In this document: positions 8,568 through 16,945 of the stretch, piece after piece | Layout: each line of letters starts with the position of its first letter | How positions within the stretch are numbered: the stretch's first letter is position 1 | Assembly (NCBI GenBank): GCA_025353725.1 | Contig: JANXOF010000060.1 | Coordinates: 1-64,000 of the forward strand | Length of the DNA: 64,000 nucleotides | Source of the DNA: Polyangiaceae bacterium | Lineage (GTDB): Bacteria; Myxococcota_A; Polyangia; Polyangiales; Polyangiaceae | Direction of reading: 5' to 3' | Program-made: the position numbers and the translations under genes | The notes under the pieces: model-generated | What the model saw: the letters and a program-made list of their open reading frames with translations, nothing else | What the model was told of the DNA's origin: nothing | Database searches by the model: none

Positions 8568-9451
8568 GTCGACTGAAACACGATAAGGAGTTTCGTCAGA
8601 AAAAAGTCGGAAACCAAAATGGCAATCGACACGGCCACGACGGTCCGTGTCGTGGAGAGACCTACGCCTTCCGTACCGCCGGTCGTATGCAAACCAAAAT
8701 GACAGCCGATGATCGCGATAATGAATCCGAACACTGGCGTCTTCGCGAGACCGCTGAAAAAGTCACCGAGGCGGACCACTTCGAGCGACGAGCTCAAAAA
8801 GAGCGCGGGCGTAATGTCGAACTGCGTCGAACAGATGAAGACAGCCCCGAACGTTCCGAGCGCGAGCGCGTACATGCTGAGTAGCGGCATCACTAAAATC
8901 GCCGCAAGGACGCGCGGTAAAACTAGCTTTTTCGCGGGGTCTGCGCCGAGCGCGCGGATGGCATCCACCTGCTCTGTGACGTTCATGGCGCCCACCTCCG
9001 CAGCCATTCCGCTTCCGATGCGACCGCCCACGATAACCGCCGTCAGGGTCGGTGCGAGCTCGCGGCAGAACGAGAGAATGATCACCCGGGGGATGTACTC
9101 AACGCCGCCGAAGCGCTGAAGGCCGTACGCAAACTGAATGGTCATGACCATTCCGATAAAGAGCGACGTGACGGCTACAATCCCCATCGACTTTACGCCA
9201 AGCGAATCGAGCTGCTGGAGCAGCGCCCGCGTCTCAAAGGGGCGACGCCCCATCGAACGAAACGCGCGAAGACTGAGTTGCGCAATCTCGCCGAGGTGCT
9301 GCAAAAAGCGCGCACCCCGACCTCGCTGAAAGTCGAGAAAGGACGGCTCATGAGGAACTGGCGGGAGCGACATCCGCGCCACGCTCGAGGGGCGCCCGTC
9401 ACTTGCAGGCGGCACGTCTCTGTTGTCCGCTTTCCTGATCGTTTCGCTCAT
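8564..9451 (-). CDS. mlaE: MlaE-family lipid transport permease
   Basis: 295 residues. After a ~45-residue polar leader the MlaE/YrbE domain runs to the C-terminus, with characteristic stretches (MGIVAVTSLFIGMVMTIQFA, REL-PTLTAVIVGGRIGSGM, and EVGAMNVTEQVDAIRALG). It is the membrane subunit of ABC systems that move phospholipids between inner and outer membranes. MlaE normally sits beside mlaF (ATPase) and mlaD (MCE protein); neither is present here. Instead it lies between a lipoprotein gene and an FtsX-type permease, with 4-bp overlaps. Confidence 0.93.
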   Translation of the reverse strand: MSETIRKADNRDVPPASDGRPSSVARMSLPPVPHEPSFLDFQRGRGARFLQHLGEIAQLSLRAFRSMGRRPFETRALLQQLDSLGVKSMGIVAVTSLFIGMVMTIQFAYGLQRFGGVEYIPRVIILSFCRELAPTLTAVIVGGRIGSGMAAEVGAMNVTEQVDAIRALGADPAKKLVLPRVLAAILVMPLLSMYALALGTFGAVFICSTQFDITPALFLSSSLEVVRLGDFFSGLAKTPVFGFIIAIIGCHFGLHTTGGTEGVGLSTTRTVVAVSIAILVSDFFLTKLLIVFQST

Positions 9452-10095
9452 TCGGGTGGACTCCGCCGCCCGGGAAGCCCTCCGCTCACCGTGCCGGATT
9501 GCGGGAGCGTCTTGAAGCCGCGGACAAAGTCCTCGAACCTACGAGACCCCTCCTCAAACGCGGCCCGTTCACCCATGTAGGCGAAGTCGTAGAGACACCC
9601 GTCCTTCTTCGAGACGTAAAGGTCGAAGGACATGGGAACGCCGTCCCACTTGGCGCGGAGCTTGGTGTGAAGTGCCTCGCGGCCGTCAAACGGCTCTGTC
9701 TCTTGGCTTAGGACGTCACGCTCGGTGGACCCGATAAGAAGGTGGTTCGTGAGCGCGAGCAGAGGCGTTCCCTCGTCGGGACGATGGCACCGCGCGTTGA
9801 CAAGAATGCTGGCGGCGTGAGCCTCGTCTCGGTAGGCGAGGCTCGCGTCAGTCACAGAAATGGAATGCCACGAAGCTGGCTTCGCAGGCAGCACGAAGGC
9901 AACCGGCCCCTCGCGGAACGTCGAACCGTCGAAGGTTCGACCCGCTCCTCCGCCACATGCGCCGCACGCCGCGCAGGCAACCACGCTCAGGACGGCCAAA
10001 ACGCGCTGCGGCACGGTCCCGCGAAGGCGCCGCATTTGAAGCTCGAAAGCCCTTCTTGTCCGAGCTCCGCGCTGGCGCTGCATCGTACCGGCCAT
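9448..10095 (-). CDS. Lipoprotein of unknown function, Mla-linked
   Basis: 215 residues as drawn; the better start may be the internal ATG at residue 21 (MRRLRGTVPQRV), which leaves a compact signal ending CAACGACGGG, a probable lipidation region. The mature part has no named domain but contains aromatic/charged patterns (ALHTKLRAKWDGVPMSFDLY) like small periplasmic alpha/beta proteins. It overlaps mlaE by 4 bp and is the first gene of this operon, divergent from cysS (46-bp gap). Probably an envelope lipid-transport accessory, by context only. Confidence 0.7.
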   Translation of the reverse strand: MAGTMQRQRGARTRRAFELQMRRLRGTVPQRVLAVLSVVACAACGACGGGAGRTFDGSTFREGPVAFVLPAKPASWHSISVTDASLAYRDEAHAASILVNARCHRPDEGTPLLALTNHLLIGSTERDVLSQETEPFDGREALHTKLRAKWDGVPMSFDLYVSKKDGCLYDFAYMGERAAFEEGSRRFEDFVRGFKTLPQSGTVSGGLPGRRSPPE

Positions 10096-10141
10096 TTGAT
10101 AGCACGGGCGAGGGCCGTAACGCGCTATATCCTGGTGCGAT

Positions 10142-11677
10142 ATGCCGGTTCGCCTCTACAATACGCTCTCCCAGAAGGTCGAAGACTTCGTCCCCCGGAC
10201 CCCAGGTCAGGTGAAGATGTACGTCTGTGGCCTCACCACGTACGACCTCGCCCACGCCGGTCATGCGCGTACCAACACGACGTTCGACGTGCTTTCGCGG
10301 TTCCTGCGCGCGCGCGGGTTCGACGTGACCTACTGCCGCAACGTCACGGACGTGAACGACACCATTGTGAAGCGCGCGCGCGAAAACGGCGAAGAGCCCC
10401 TCGCGCTCTCACTGCGGATGAGCGAACAGGCGGACCGTGATCTGGCGGCCATCGGCTGCATGAAGCCCGAGATTGAACCGCGCGTTTCGACGAGCATGGA
10501 CGATATCGTCCAGTTCGTCGAAAAACTCATTGCGAAAGACCACGCTTATGTCGCCGCGACCCCGAACGGGAATGACGTCTACTTCGCCGTCCGCAGCTTT
10601 CCAAACTACGGCAAGCTCTCGCGACGCAACGTCGACGACCTTCGTGAAGGTGCGAGCGAGCGACTTGCGGAGGGCGCGAGCGACGTGAAGCGCGATCCTC
10701 TCGATTTCGCCTTGTGGAAGTCCTCGGGAAGCGAGCCGTTTGGCTTCGAAAGTCCGTGGGGAAAGGGCTCGCCAGGCTGGCACATCGAGTGCTCCGCGAT
10801 GGTAAGCCGCCACCTCGGAGACCACATCGACATCCACGCGGGCGGTATGGATCTCGTGTTCCCGCATCACGAAAACGAAATCGCCCAGAGCGAGGCCATC
10901 TGCGGAGCTCCTTTTTCGCGGGTGTGGATGCACGGCGGGTTCCTCGAAATCGACAAGGAGAAGATGAGCAAATCGCTCGGAAACTTCGTGACGATTAAAG
11001 ACCTGCTCGAGCGAAACGACGCTGAAGGCTTTCGCTACTACGTGCTCGGCACGCACTACCGCGGGCCGCTCTCGTTTGACGTCGAGAAGAAGGAGGACGG
11101 TCGCGTCGTGTTCCCGGGCGTCGACGACGCCGAGCGCCGCATCGACTACTTGTATTCCACACGTGATGCGCTCGCGGCCATAGCGAACGGCACCGTGGCG
11201 GCGGATTCGAACGTCCTTCAGGGGCAAGCCAAAATCGTCGATGAAGCGCGGGAGAGCGTGCTTACGGCGCTCGACAAAGACCTCAACACGCCCCAGGCGT
11301 TGTCGGTTCTCGCCGAGCTCGGAAAGGCTGCGAACGAGATCGTGATGCAGTTCCCAAAGCTAAAGGGCGATCTCGCGAAGCTCGAGGCCGTGAAGGGGCT
11401 CGCCGCGAAAGCCGTCCGCGCGATCGAGGCCGCGTGCGCGCCGCTCGGCCTCATGCAGGCCGAATCCGAAGTTTACTGGTCACGCACGCGCGCACGACGG
11501 CTGCGCCTTCGGGGCCTAGAAGCGGCCGCCGTGGACGCCAAAGTACGCGCACGCAGCGAGGCCCGCGCCTCGAAAGACTTCGCACACGCGGACGTTCTGC
11601 GAAAACAACTAGCCGCGTGGGGCGTCGAAGTGTTCGACGGCACATCCGGCGCGACGTCGTGGAAGATCACCCTTTGA
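10142..11677 (+). CDS. cysS: Cysteinyl-tRNA synthetase
   Basis: 511 residues, a class I synthetase that charges tRNA-Cys. Visible: the zinc-binding Cys in MYVCGLTTYD, HIGH-type HAGH in DLAHAGHARTNTTFD, PGWHIECSAM, HHENEIAQSEA, and KMSKS in EKMSKSLGNFV. The C-terminal helical part includes a slightly extended Arg/Ala-rich tail. Start ATG 10142 is placed so that the protein opens with the usual LYNTLS...F motif. Housekeeping gene, divergent from the Mla-linked operon; its end is 17 bp from the convergent toroid lipoprotein gene. Confidence 0.97.
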   Translation: MPVRLYNTLSQKVEDFVPRTPGQVKMYVCGLTTYDLAHAGHARTNTTFDVLSRFLRARGFDVTYCRNVTDVNDTIVKRARENGEEPLALSLRMSEQADRDLAAIGCMKPEIEPRVSTSMDDIVQFVEKLIAKDHAYVAATPNGNDVYFAVRSFPNYGKLSRRNVDDLREGASERLAEGASDVKRDPLDFALWKSSGSEPFGFESPWGKGSPGWHIECSAMVSRHLGDHIDIHAGGMDLVFPHHENEIAQSEAICGAPFSRVWMHGGFLEIDKEKMSKSLGNFVTIKDLLERNDAEGFRYYVLGTHYRGPLSFDVEKKEDGRVVFPGVDDAERRIDYLYSTRDALAAIANGTVAADSNVLQGQAKIVDEARESVLTALDKDLNTPQALSVLAELGKAANEIVMQFPKLKGDLAKLEAVKGLAAKAVRAIEAACAPLGLMQAESEVYWSRTRARRLRLRGLEAAAVDAKVRARSEARASKDFAHADVLRKQLAAWGVEVFDGTSGATSWKITL

Positions 11678-11694
11678 CGCACGCGGAGTGAAGG

Positions 11695-12948
11695 CTAGTG
11701 CACCCAGAACGTGGGATGTCCTGGCTCGCGACCGAGCTCGAACCGTACGAGTTCGACCCACGCCGTGCCCGCGATGCTGGGGCGCGTGTCGAAAAGATAC
11801 GGGACGTCGAGCGTCGACGTCGGGAGTGAGCCGTTGGGCGCTCGAAGCGGTTCGAGCGCGGCGAGAATAGAGCCCGCGCGTGAGGTACGGCCCGCGCGCC
11901 ACGCCGCGAGGGCCACGCCCGCCGAGCCCTCGGGCCAGATCGCTTTTAGGTTCGACCAATCGTTCGCGGCAAGCTTGGCTCCGAGCTCGCGCTGGAGGAG
12001 CACGGACTCCAAAACGGCGCCCGTGAGTTGCGCACGATGTCCGCGCGCCGACGTCCGCTCGTCACGCGCGTCAAAGCTTGCGTCGGCCACCGAGGCTGAC
12101 GTTTCGGCGCGCTGTCGCTCACCAACGCCACCGAGCAACACCGATCCCCACGCGGCACAATCGAGCGTAAAAACGTCGTCGGGGCCTGCCGTGGTAACGC
12201 CACGCGCGAGCTGGCCCGCGGACCCATTCCACGTTCGCGCCACCGCTTTTGCGATACGCGCCGCGGCGTCACGGTAGGGCGCTTCGCCCGTCACTCGCGC
12301 AAGCGCGCGAAGGAAAAAGAAAGCGTCGATGTTGTGCTCGACGGAAGCCCACTCAATGTCCTCGAGCTCGAGGCGCTCCCGAAGGCGGCCCTTCTCGTCG
12401 ACTTCGTAGCGGAACCCACCCGCGCCACCAAGCACTAGACCGTCTCGCGGGTCGTCGGGCTTTGCCACTTGTCGCTCCATCACGTAAGTCGCGGCGCCGC
12501 GCGCGAGCGCTATCGCCTCGGCGCGCACGGGTCCCGCACGGTCGGCGTCGAGGTATTCCGCAGCGGCGTATCCCACCCAAGCGACGGCGCCTGCGCGAAC
12601 GTAGGGGATGCCATCCTCCGGTCGAGGCAGCGTGAACGAAAATGGAACCGAGCCATCGGCGCGCTGCACGGCGCGCAATCCTTCGATAACGCGCCCGGCC
12701 TCTTCTCGGAATCCGTACCGCATCAGGACGAGGATGAGAAGCGCGCTGTCGTACGTCGCGAGGCGCTTTCGGATAGGGTCTGTTAAGGCGAGACGGCCAT
12801 GCGAATCCGGAGTGGGATAGGGAATCAGGGTCGTGCGGAGGTACTCGAGAGCCTTGCCTTCAGGCACCGGCGCCGTGAGCGGACGCGGCCCGGACATCCC
12901 ACAAGCGAACGAAAAAGTAGCCACAAGCACGAGGAAAAAGCGCCTCAT
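11695..12948 (-). CDS. Lipoprotein with alpha/alpha-toroid (six-hairpin) fold
   Basis: 417 residues; signal peptide with lipobox ATFSFAC (Cys16). The remainder has repeated helix-hairpin signatures (ALLILVLMRYGF, LRAVQRADGSVPFSF, EHNIDAFFFLRALARVTGE, TAWVELVRFELG) with acidic and aromatic residues typical of six-hairpin glycosidases and polysaccharide lyases. This suggests binding or trimming of a glycan at the periplasmic or outer-membrane face. Last gene of the glycosyltransferase-HK-RR-HEAT operon; its ATG overlaps the HEAT gene stop. Catalytic residues cannot be assigned, so a purely binding role is possible. Confidence 0.8.
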   Translation of the reverse strand: MRRFFLVLVATFSFACGMSGPRPLTAPVPEGKALEYLRTTLIPYPTPDSHGRLALTDPIRKRLATYDSALLILVLMRYGFREEAGRVIEGLRAVQRADGSVPFSFTLPRPEDGIPYVRAGAVAWVGYAAAEYLDADRAGPVRAEAIALARGAATYVMERQVAKPDDPRDGLVLGGAGGFRYEVDEKGRLRERLELEDIEWASVEHNIDAFFFLRALARVTGEAPYRDAAARIAKAVARTWNGSAGQLARGVTTAGPDDVFTLDCAAWGSVLLGGVGERQRAETSASVADASFDARDERTSARGHRAQLTGAVLESVLLQRELGAKLAANDWSNLKAIWPEGSAGVALAAWRAGRTSRAGSILAALEPLRAPNGSLPTSTLDVPYLFDTRPSIAGTAWVELVRFELGREPGHPTFWVH

Positions 12949-15900
12949 CCGATCGTACGGACGACCGCGCGCCTCGCAACGTCGCGCACCGCTACGTCCA
13001 AGTCCGAGAGCATCTCGTTGACACGCGCGCGCACGGCGGGATCGGCGTCAACGGCGAGCACATGAATGACTGCGACGCGGACATCCGGAGACGGATCATG
13101 GAGCGATCCGACAAGCCGCGACGCGAGGCCTTCGCAGCCGAGCGCGCTCATGGCGAGAATCGCGGCCGCCCGGACGTCCGACGCGTCCGCACTGCTGAGG
13201 CGCTTTAAAAGAAGCTCCGTAAGTTCCGCACCACGCGGCTCCGCCCGAAGCTCGAAGCGGACGTCGAGCGCCGTCTTGGGCCACGCCCGAGCGAACGCCT
13301 GCAGACCCGCGGGATCTGAGCTCGCGATCATCGTCGCGAGCGCAGCAGCGCGCACCCGCGGCGACGCGTCTTCCACGAGCGAGGAGAGCACCTTCAAAAC
13401 AATTTTGGTGGCAGGTCCCGCAAACCGATGCAGCGAAGTCGCGAGCGCGGCGCGGACACGAACGGAAGGGTCGTTTTTCATCATGCTCGCACGAAGGAGC
13501 GAGTCCCCGGTCCACACCATCGTGTCAAGCACGCCGAGGCGAACTTCTTCGCTCGGGTCCGATACCATGTTCTCGATAAACACCATGTTCGGTGACGGCA
13601 CCGCGCCAAGGGCTTTAACGGCTGCCGCTCGAACAGGCGCGGACGTCGAGCGCGCGAGCTCTTCGAGCAACGGGACCGCCGAAGGAGTGGCCATGGCGTG
13701 CAGGACGCGCACGGCAGGCAGAAGCAGTTCGGGCACTTCGACTCCCATCATCCAATCGAGGAAGGGCCACGGGTCGTCCCGATGCAACGCGGCGAGCGTC
13801 GATTCCACGAGCTCCTGGATGTCGCGCGGGCCTGCGCCTAATCGACGTGCGAGCGCGACGCCGATTTCAGCCTCGCGTCGTCCGGCAAGCGCGTGCAGCG
13901 CCCGCCGCGCGACCTGCGCACTCGGGTCGCCGACGGCGCGCACGAGGGCGTTCCGCGCGAGCGCTTCCCCGGCGTGGTTTTCCAGCGCTTCCGCCGCTTG
14001 AATACGCACGTCCTCAGCCGGGTCCGAACAGAGCGCATCCGCGAGGACATCCGCGCTGCGCCCGCCGCGCAACCTTCCGAGAGCGCGCACCGCGAACCTC
14101 CGCGACGCGATGTCGAGACTCGACCGAAGGAGGCTTTCGTACTGCGAAACAAGTCCGAGCGTATCCAGAGAGAGAGGCGCTGAGGTCGGCGAATCCTCCA
14201 GGTGAAGAGCCGCGAAAAACGCAATACGGACGGCGGGATCCTCGTGCGCGAGGAAGGCTACGACTTCGTCCATCCTCCCTGGGAGAGAAAGCTCATCGAG
14301 GATCCCCGCGAGGACGGACTCGGTACCGACAAGCCCGCCGGCCACCAGCCGAGCCGCCGGATGTGCGTCGCGACCGAGTTCCAGGAGCTGTCCTTCGATA
14401 GCGCCGCGCGCGACGCACGCGAGCGACACAAGTGCGCGATTCCGAACGAACGCGTCGGGATCCCGAACGCTTCGTTCGAGCGCCGAAACGACACGCGATT
14501 CCCCGGCTGGGGCGCGGCCGAGGGCATTCACCACGGCGGCGCGGACACGGCCGTTGGGGTCTTCCGCGGCGCGGAGCAGCGCTTCGCGTGCGGCGCTGTC
14601 CGAGATCTTTGCAAGGGCGCCGGCGGCGCTCGCCCGAAGCAACGCGTTTCCGTCAGCAAGGAAGCGGCTCAACGTAGCGATACCAACCACATCTCCGCAT
14701 TTGCCGAGCGTCCACGCGATTCCCAGGCGCACGTCGAGCGAGGGGTTCCGTTCGATCTCATCAAGGCGCATAAAAAGCTGCTCGCGGGCCCCGCGCGACA
14801 ACGACTCTGCGATGCGATCACGGACGTTCGGAGGCGCGCCGGCGAGCGCTCCAAGCAGGCCTTCGAAGGCCTCGGTGCTCGCCGCACTTCCGAGGCCCGC
14901 GACGGCGGCCATGCGGACCTCGAGCGAAGCGTCCGTCAACCGCGCGAGGAGCGGTTCGACCATGACATCACCGCCCCGATCGCCGAGGGCAGTGACGGCA
15001 CGCTGCCGAACGGCGTCGCTCGAATCCAACGTCGCCCGCACGAGAAGCGCATCCGCTCCTTCGGCCTCGATGCGAGAGAGGACAACGACCATGTGCTTCC
15101 GAACGATCACCGTGCCTCTGTCGAAGGCCGTGGCGAGCGCGTCGACGTAGAGAGTGAGCTCACCCGGAGGAAACGCCGTGAGCGCCTCGGCCGCGGCCTC
15201 TCGAACCGATTCTTCGGCATCGACGAGAATGGGAATCAGCGCCGCGGCTGTCTCCGGCGCTTTCAGCCGGCCGAGCGCTTCGCACAAGGCTGCGCGCACG
15301 GGCCACGACTCGTCATCGAGCCTGTTACGTAAAATCGGAGCGACGCGAGCGACGCCGAGCTCTCCACACATGCGTGCCACTTGCGCTCGGACCTCAAACG
15401 AGCCGTGATGAACATAGGCCACGACACTATCGAGAAGCCCTACGCGCCCGAGCTCCGAGACGGCGTCGTACGCCCGCTTTCGTACGCCGTGTTCGACGCT
15501 CGTGAGCTCGCCGATGATGCGGTCGAGGTAACCGACGCGCTCCAGCGCAAGCGCCGCGCGACGGCGAACGTCGCCATTCGGATCGCGAAGGGCTGATTCG
15601 AGCGGGCTCGTATCTTTGATACGAATCGCCTCAAAAGCCTCGAGCGCTCGGAGTCGCGTCGCGTAGTCGGGGTCGGCGAGGGCGGCCACCAAGACGTCGA
15701 CGGCTCGTTCACCTTCGATTCGAGCGACAGATCCCGCCGCATGAGCACGAACTTGAGGCGCCGGGTCGCGGAGCATTGCGCGAATAAGTGGCTGCGTGGC
15801 TCGCGCGTCCGCGATGAGTCCAAGGGCCTCAGCCGCCGCGATTCGTAGCAGGTCGTCGCGATCGTGAAGTCTCACGACGAGATCGTCCGTCGCGCGCGGG

Positions 15901-16574
15901 TCCTTGATGCGTCCGAGAATACGCGCGACCCAAACGCGCGTCGAAGGATGCGTCGGACTCGAAAGTACCCGAAGAAGCGGGTCAATCGAGAGGTCTCCAA
16001 AAGCGACAAGCGCCTCGGCAATACTGCGTGATGCACCTTCGCTCGTACGCTCTAACTCCGCGATGAGAAGCGGAACTGCCGTCGGGTCGCGGAGCGCGGC
16101 AAGGGCTTTCGTCGCGGCAGCCTTGACGGACAGTTCGTCCTCAAACCTGTCGTTCATCGCCGCCACGAGCGCAGTGACGGCGCCTGCGTCTCCGGCGACC
16201 CCGAGCATTTCGGCCGCGTGCACGCGCTCGCTCCAGCGACGCCCCCCCCGCAGGGTCGTCGCGTAGCGCTCCACCAGGCCGAGCTCAACGAAAAGACGCC
16301 GGCCCAACGCGCGCGAAACGTCGGCTTCGGCGCGGAGCTTCTGCTCGACGACGCGCTCGATCGTCGCGTTGTCAAAACGTTCGCGAAGCATCAAAACAAG
16401 AGTTCCGACGTCCTCACCTTCGCCGGTCAAGTGCGTCGCCTCCGCCACACGCGCGAGTGCCGCACGCGCAACTCGGCGCCGAAAGGCCTCGCGTAAAAGG
16501 ACGTACGCTGTGGGGATGACAGCGAAGACGACGAGCGCCAGGGTCATCCATGCCGCGAGCGACGTCGCTGTCAC
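12945..16574 (-). CDS. Giant HEAT-repeat protein with one N-terminal membrane helix
   Basis: 1209 residues, GTG start at 16574 overlapping the receiver gene stop (GTGA). A single hydrophobic helix (about 8-28) is followed by about 30 HEAT-like repeats of 31-38 residues, with patterns such as DPRATDDLVVRLHDRDDLLR, AALADPDYATRLRALEAFEA and VRAAAVKALGAVPSPN. Such solenoids form long protein-binding scaffolds. The direction of the solenoid (cytosol or periplasm) is not certain. Coupled translation with a receiver, a histidine kinase and a glycosyltransferase argues for a scaffold or regulator of polysaccharide export. No catalytic domain is seen. Confidence 0.88.
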   Translation of the reverse strand: MTATSLAAWMTLALVVFAVIPTAYVLLREAFRRRVARAALARVAEATHLTGEGEDVGTLVLMLRERFDNATIERVVEQKLRAEADVSRALGRRLFVELGLVERYATTLRGGRRWSERVHAAEMLGVAGDAGAVTALVAAMNDRFEDELSVKAAATKALAALRDPTAVPLLIAELERTSEGASRSIAEALVAFGDLSIDPLLRVLSSPTHPSTRVWVARILGRIKDPRATDDLVVRLHDRDDLLRIAAAEALGLIADARATQPLIRAMLRDPAPQVRAHAAGSVARIEGERAVDVLVAALADPDYATRLRALEAFEAIRIKDTSPLESALRDPNGDVRRRAALALERVGYLDRIIGELTSVEHGVRKRAYDAVSELGRVGLLDSVVAYVHHGSFEVRAQVARMCGELGVARVAPILRNRLDDESWPVRAALCEALGRLKAPETAAALIPILVDAEESVREAAAEALTAFPPGELTLYVDALATAFDRGTVIVRKHMVVVLSRIEAEGADALLVRATLDSSDAVRQRAVTALGDRGGDVMVEPLLARLTDASLEVRMAAVAGLGSAASTEAFEGLLGALAGAPPNVRDRIAESLSRGAREQLFMRLDEIERNPSLDVRLGIAWTLGKCGDVVGIATLSRFLADGNALLRASAAGALAKISDSAAREALLRAAEDPNGRVRAAVVNALGRAPAGESRVVSALERSVRDPDAFVRNRALVSLACVARGAIEGQLLELGRDAHPAARLVAGGLVGTESVLAGILDELSLPGRMDEVVAFLAHEDPAVRIAFFAALHLEDSPTSAPLSLDTLGLVSQYESLLRSSLDIASRRFAVRALGRLRGGRSADVLADALCSDPAEDVRIQAAEALENHAGEALARNALVRAVGDPSAQVARRALHALAGRREAEIGVALARRLGAGPRDIQELVESTLAALHRDDPWPFLDWMMGVEVPELLLPAVRVLHAMATPSAVPLLEELARSTSAPVRAAAVKALGAVPSPNMVFIENMVSDPSEEVRLGVLDTMVWTGDSLLRASMMKNDPSVRVRAALATSLHRFAGPATKIVLKVLSSLVEDASPRVRAAALATMIASSDPAGLQAFARAWPKTALDVRFELRAEPRGAELTELLLKRLSSADASDVRAAAILAMSALGCEGLASRLVGSLHDPSPDVRVAVIHVLAVDADPAVRARVNEMLSDLDVAVRDVARRAVVRTIG

Positions 16575-16945
16575 GGACCGCTCAACAGGGCCTCGATTTT
16601 TTGAACGAGGAGCGCCGGATCCATGGGCTTGTTGAAAAAGTCGTCGGCCCCTGCTTGAAATGCCCAGAAGCGATCAGCGCTTTCGACTTTGGCCGTGAGG
16701 ATGAGGACCAAAATCGTGGGGTCCAAGCGTTTGATGGCGCGGCACGCTTGATAGCCGTTCATCTCTGGCATGGTGATGTCGAGTACGACGAGATTGGGTC
16801 GGTCGCGCTCCACAACACCAAGCGCGACTTCACCATTATGAGCGAGTGTCGTGCGATGGCCAATCGCCGCCAGTCGAAGCTCGAGCGCCTCGAGCGCTTT
16901 CGGCTGATCGTCGACAAGCAACACATGAATACCACCGCGGCTCAC
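16571..16945 (-). CDS. Stand-alone receiver-domain response regulator
   Basis: 124 residues from GTG 16945, which overlaps the kinase stop (GTGA); the longer frame to 17002 is a shadow. A single complete CheY-type receiver: acidic pair Asp12/Asp13, phosphoacceptor Asp56 in VVLDITMPEM, Thr84, and Lys106 in FNKPMD. There is no output domain, so it must act by binding another protein, plausibly the HEAT scaffold or the glycosyltransferase encoded beside it. Its cognate kinase is the preceding gene. Confidence 0.93.
   Translation of the reverse strand: MSRGGIHVLLVDDQPKALEALELRLAAIGHRTTLAHNGEVALGVVERDRPNLVVLDITMPEMNGYQACRAIKRLDPTILVLILTAKVESADRFWAFQAGADDFFNKPMDPALLVQKIEALLSGP

Noticed and set aside
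12966-15408. Several long plus-strand frames over the HEAT gene
   Set aside because: High-GC antisense shadows; Arg/Pro-rich with no family pattern, while the minus strand carries clear HEAT repeats.
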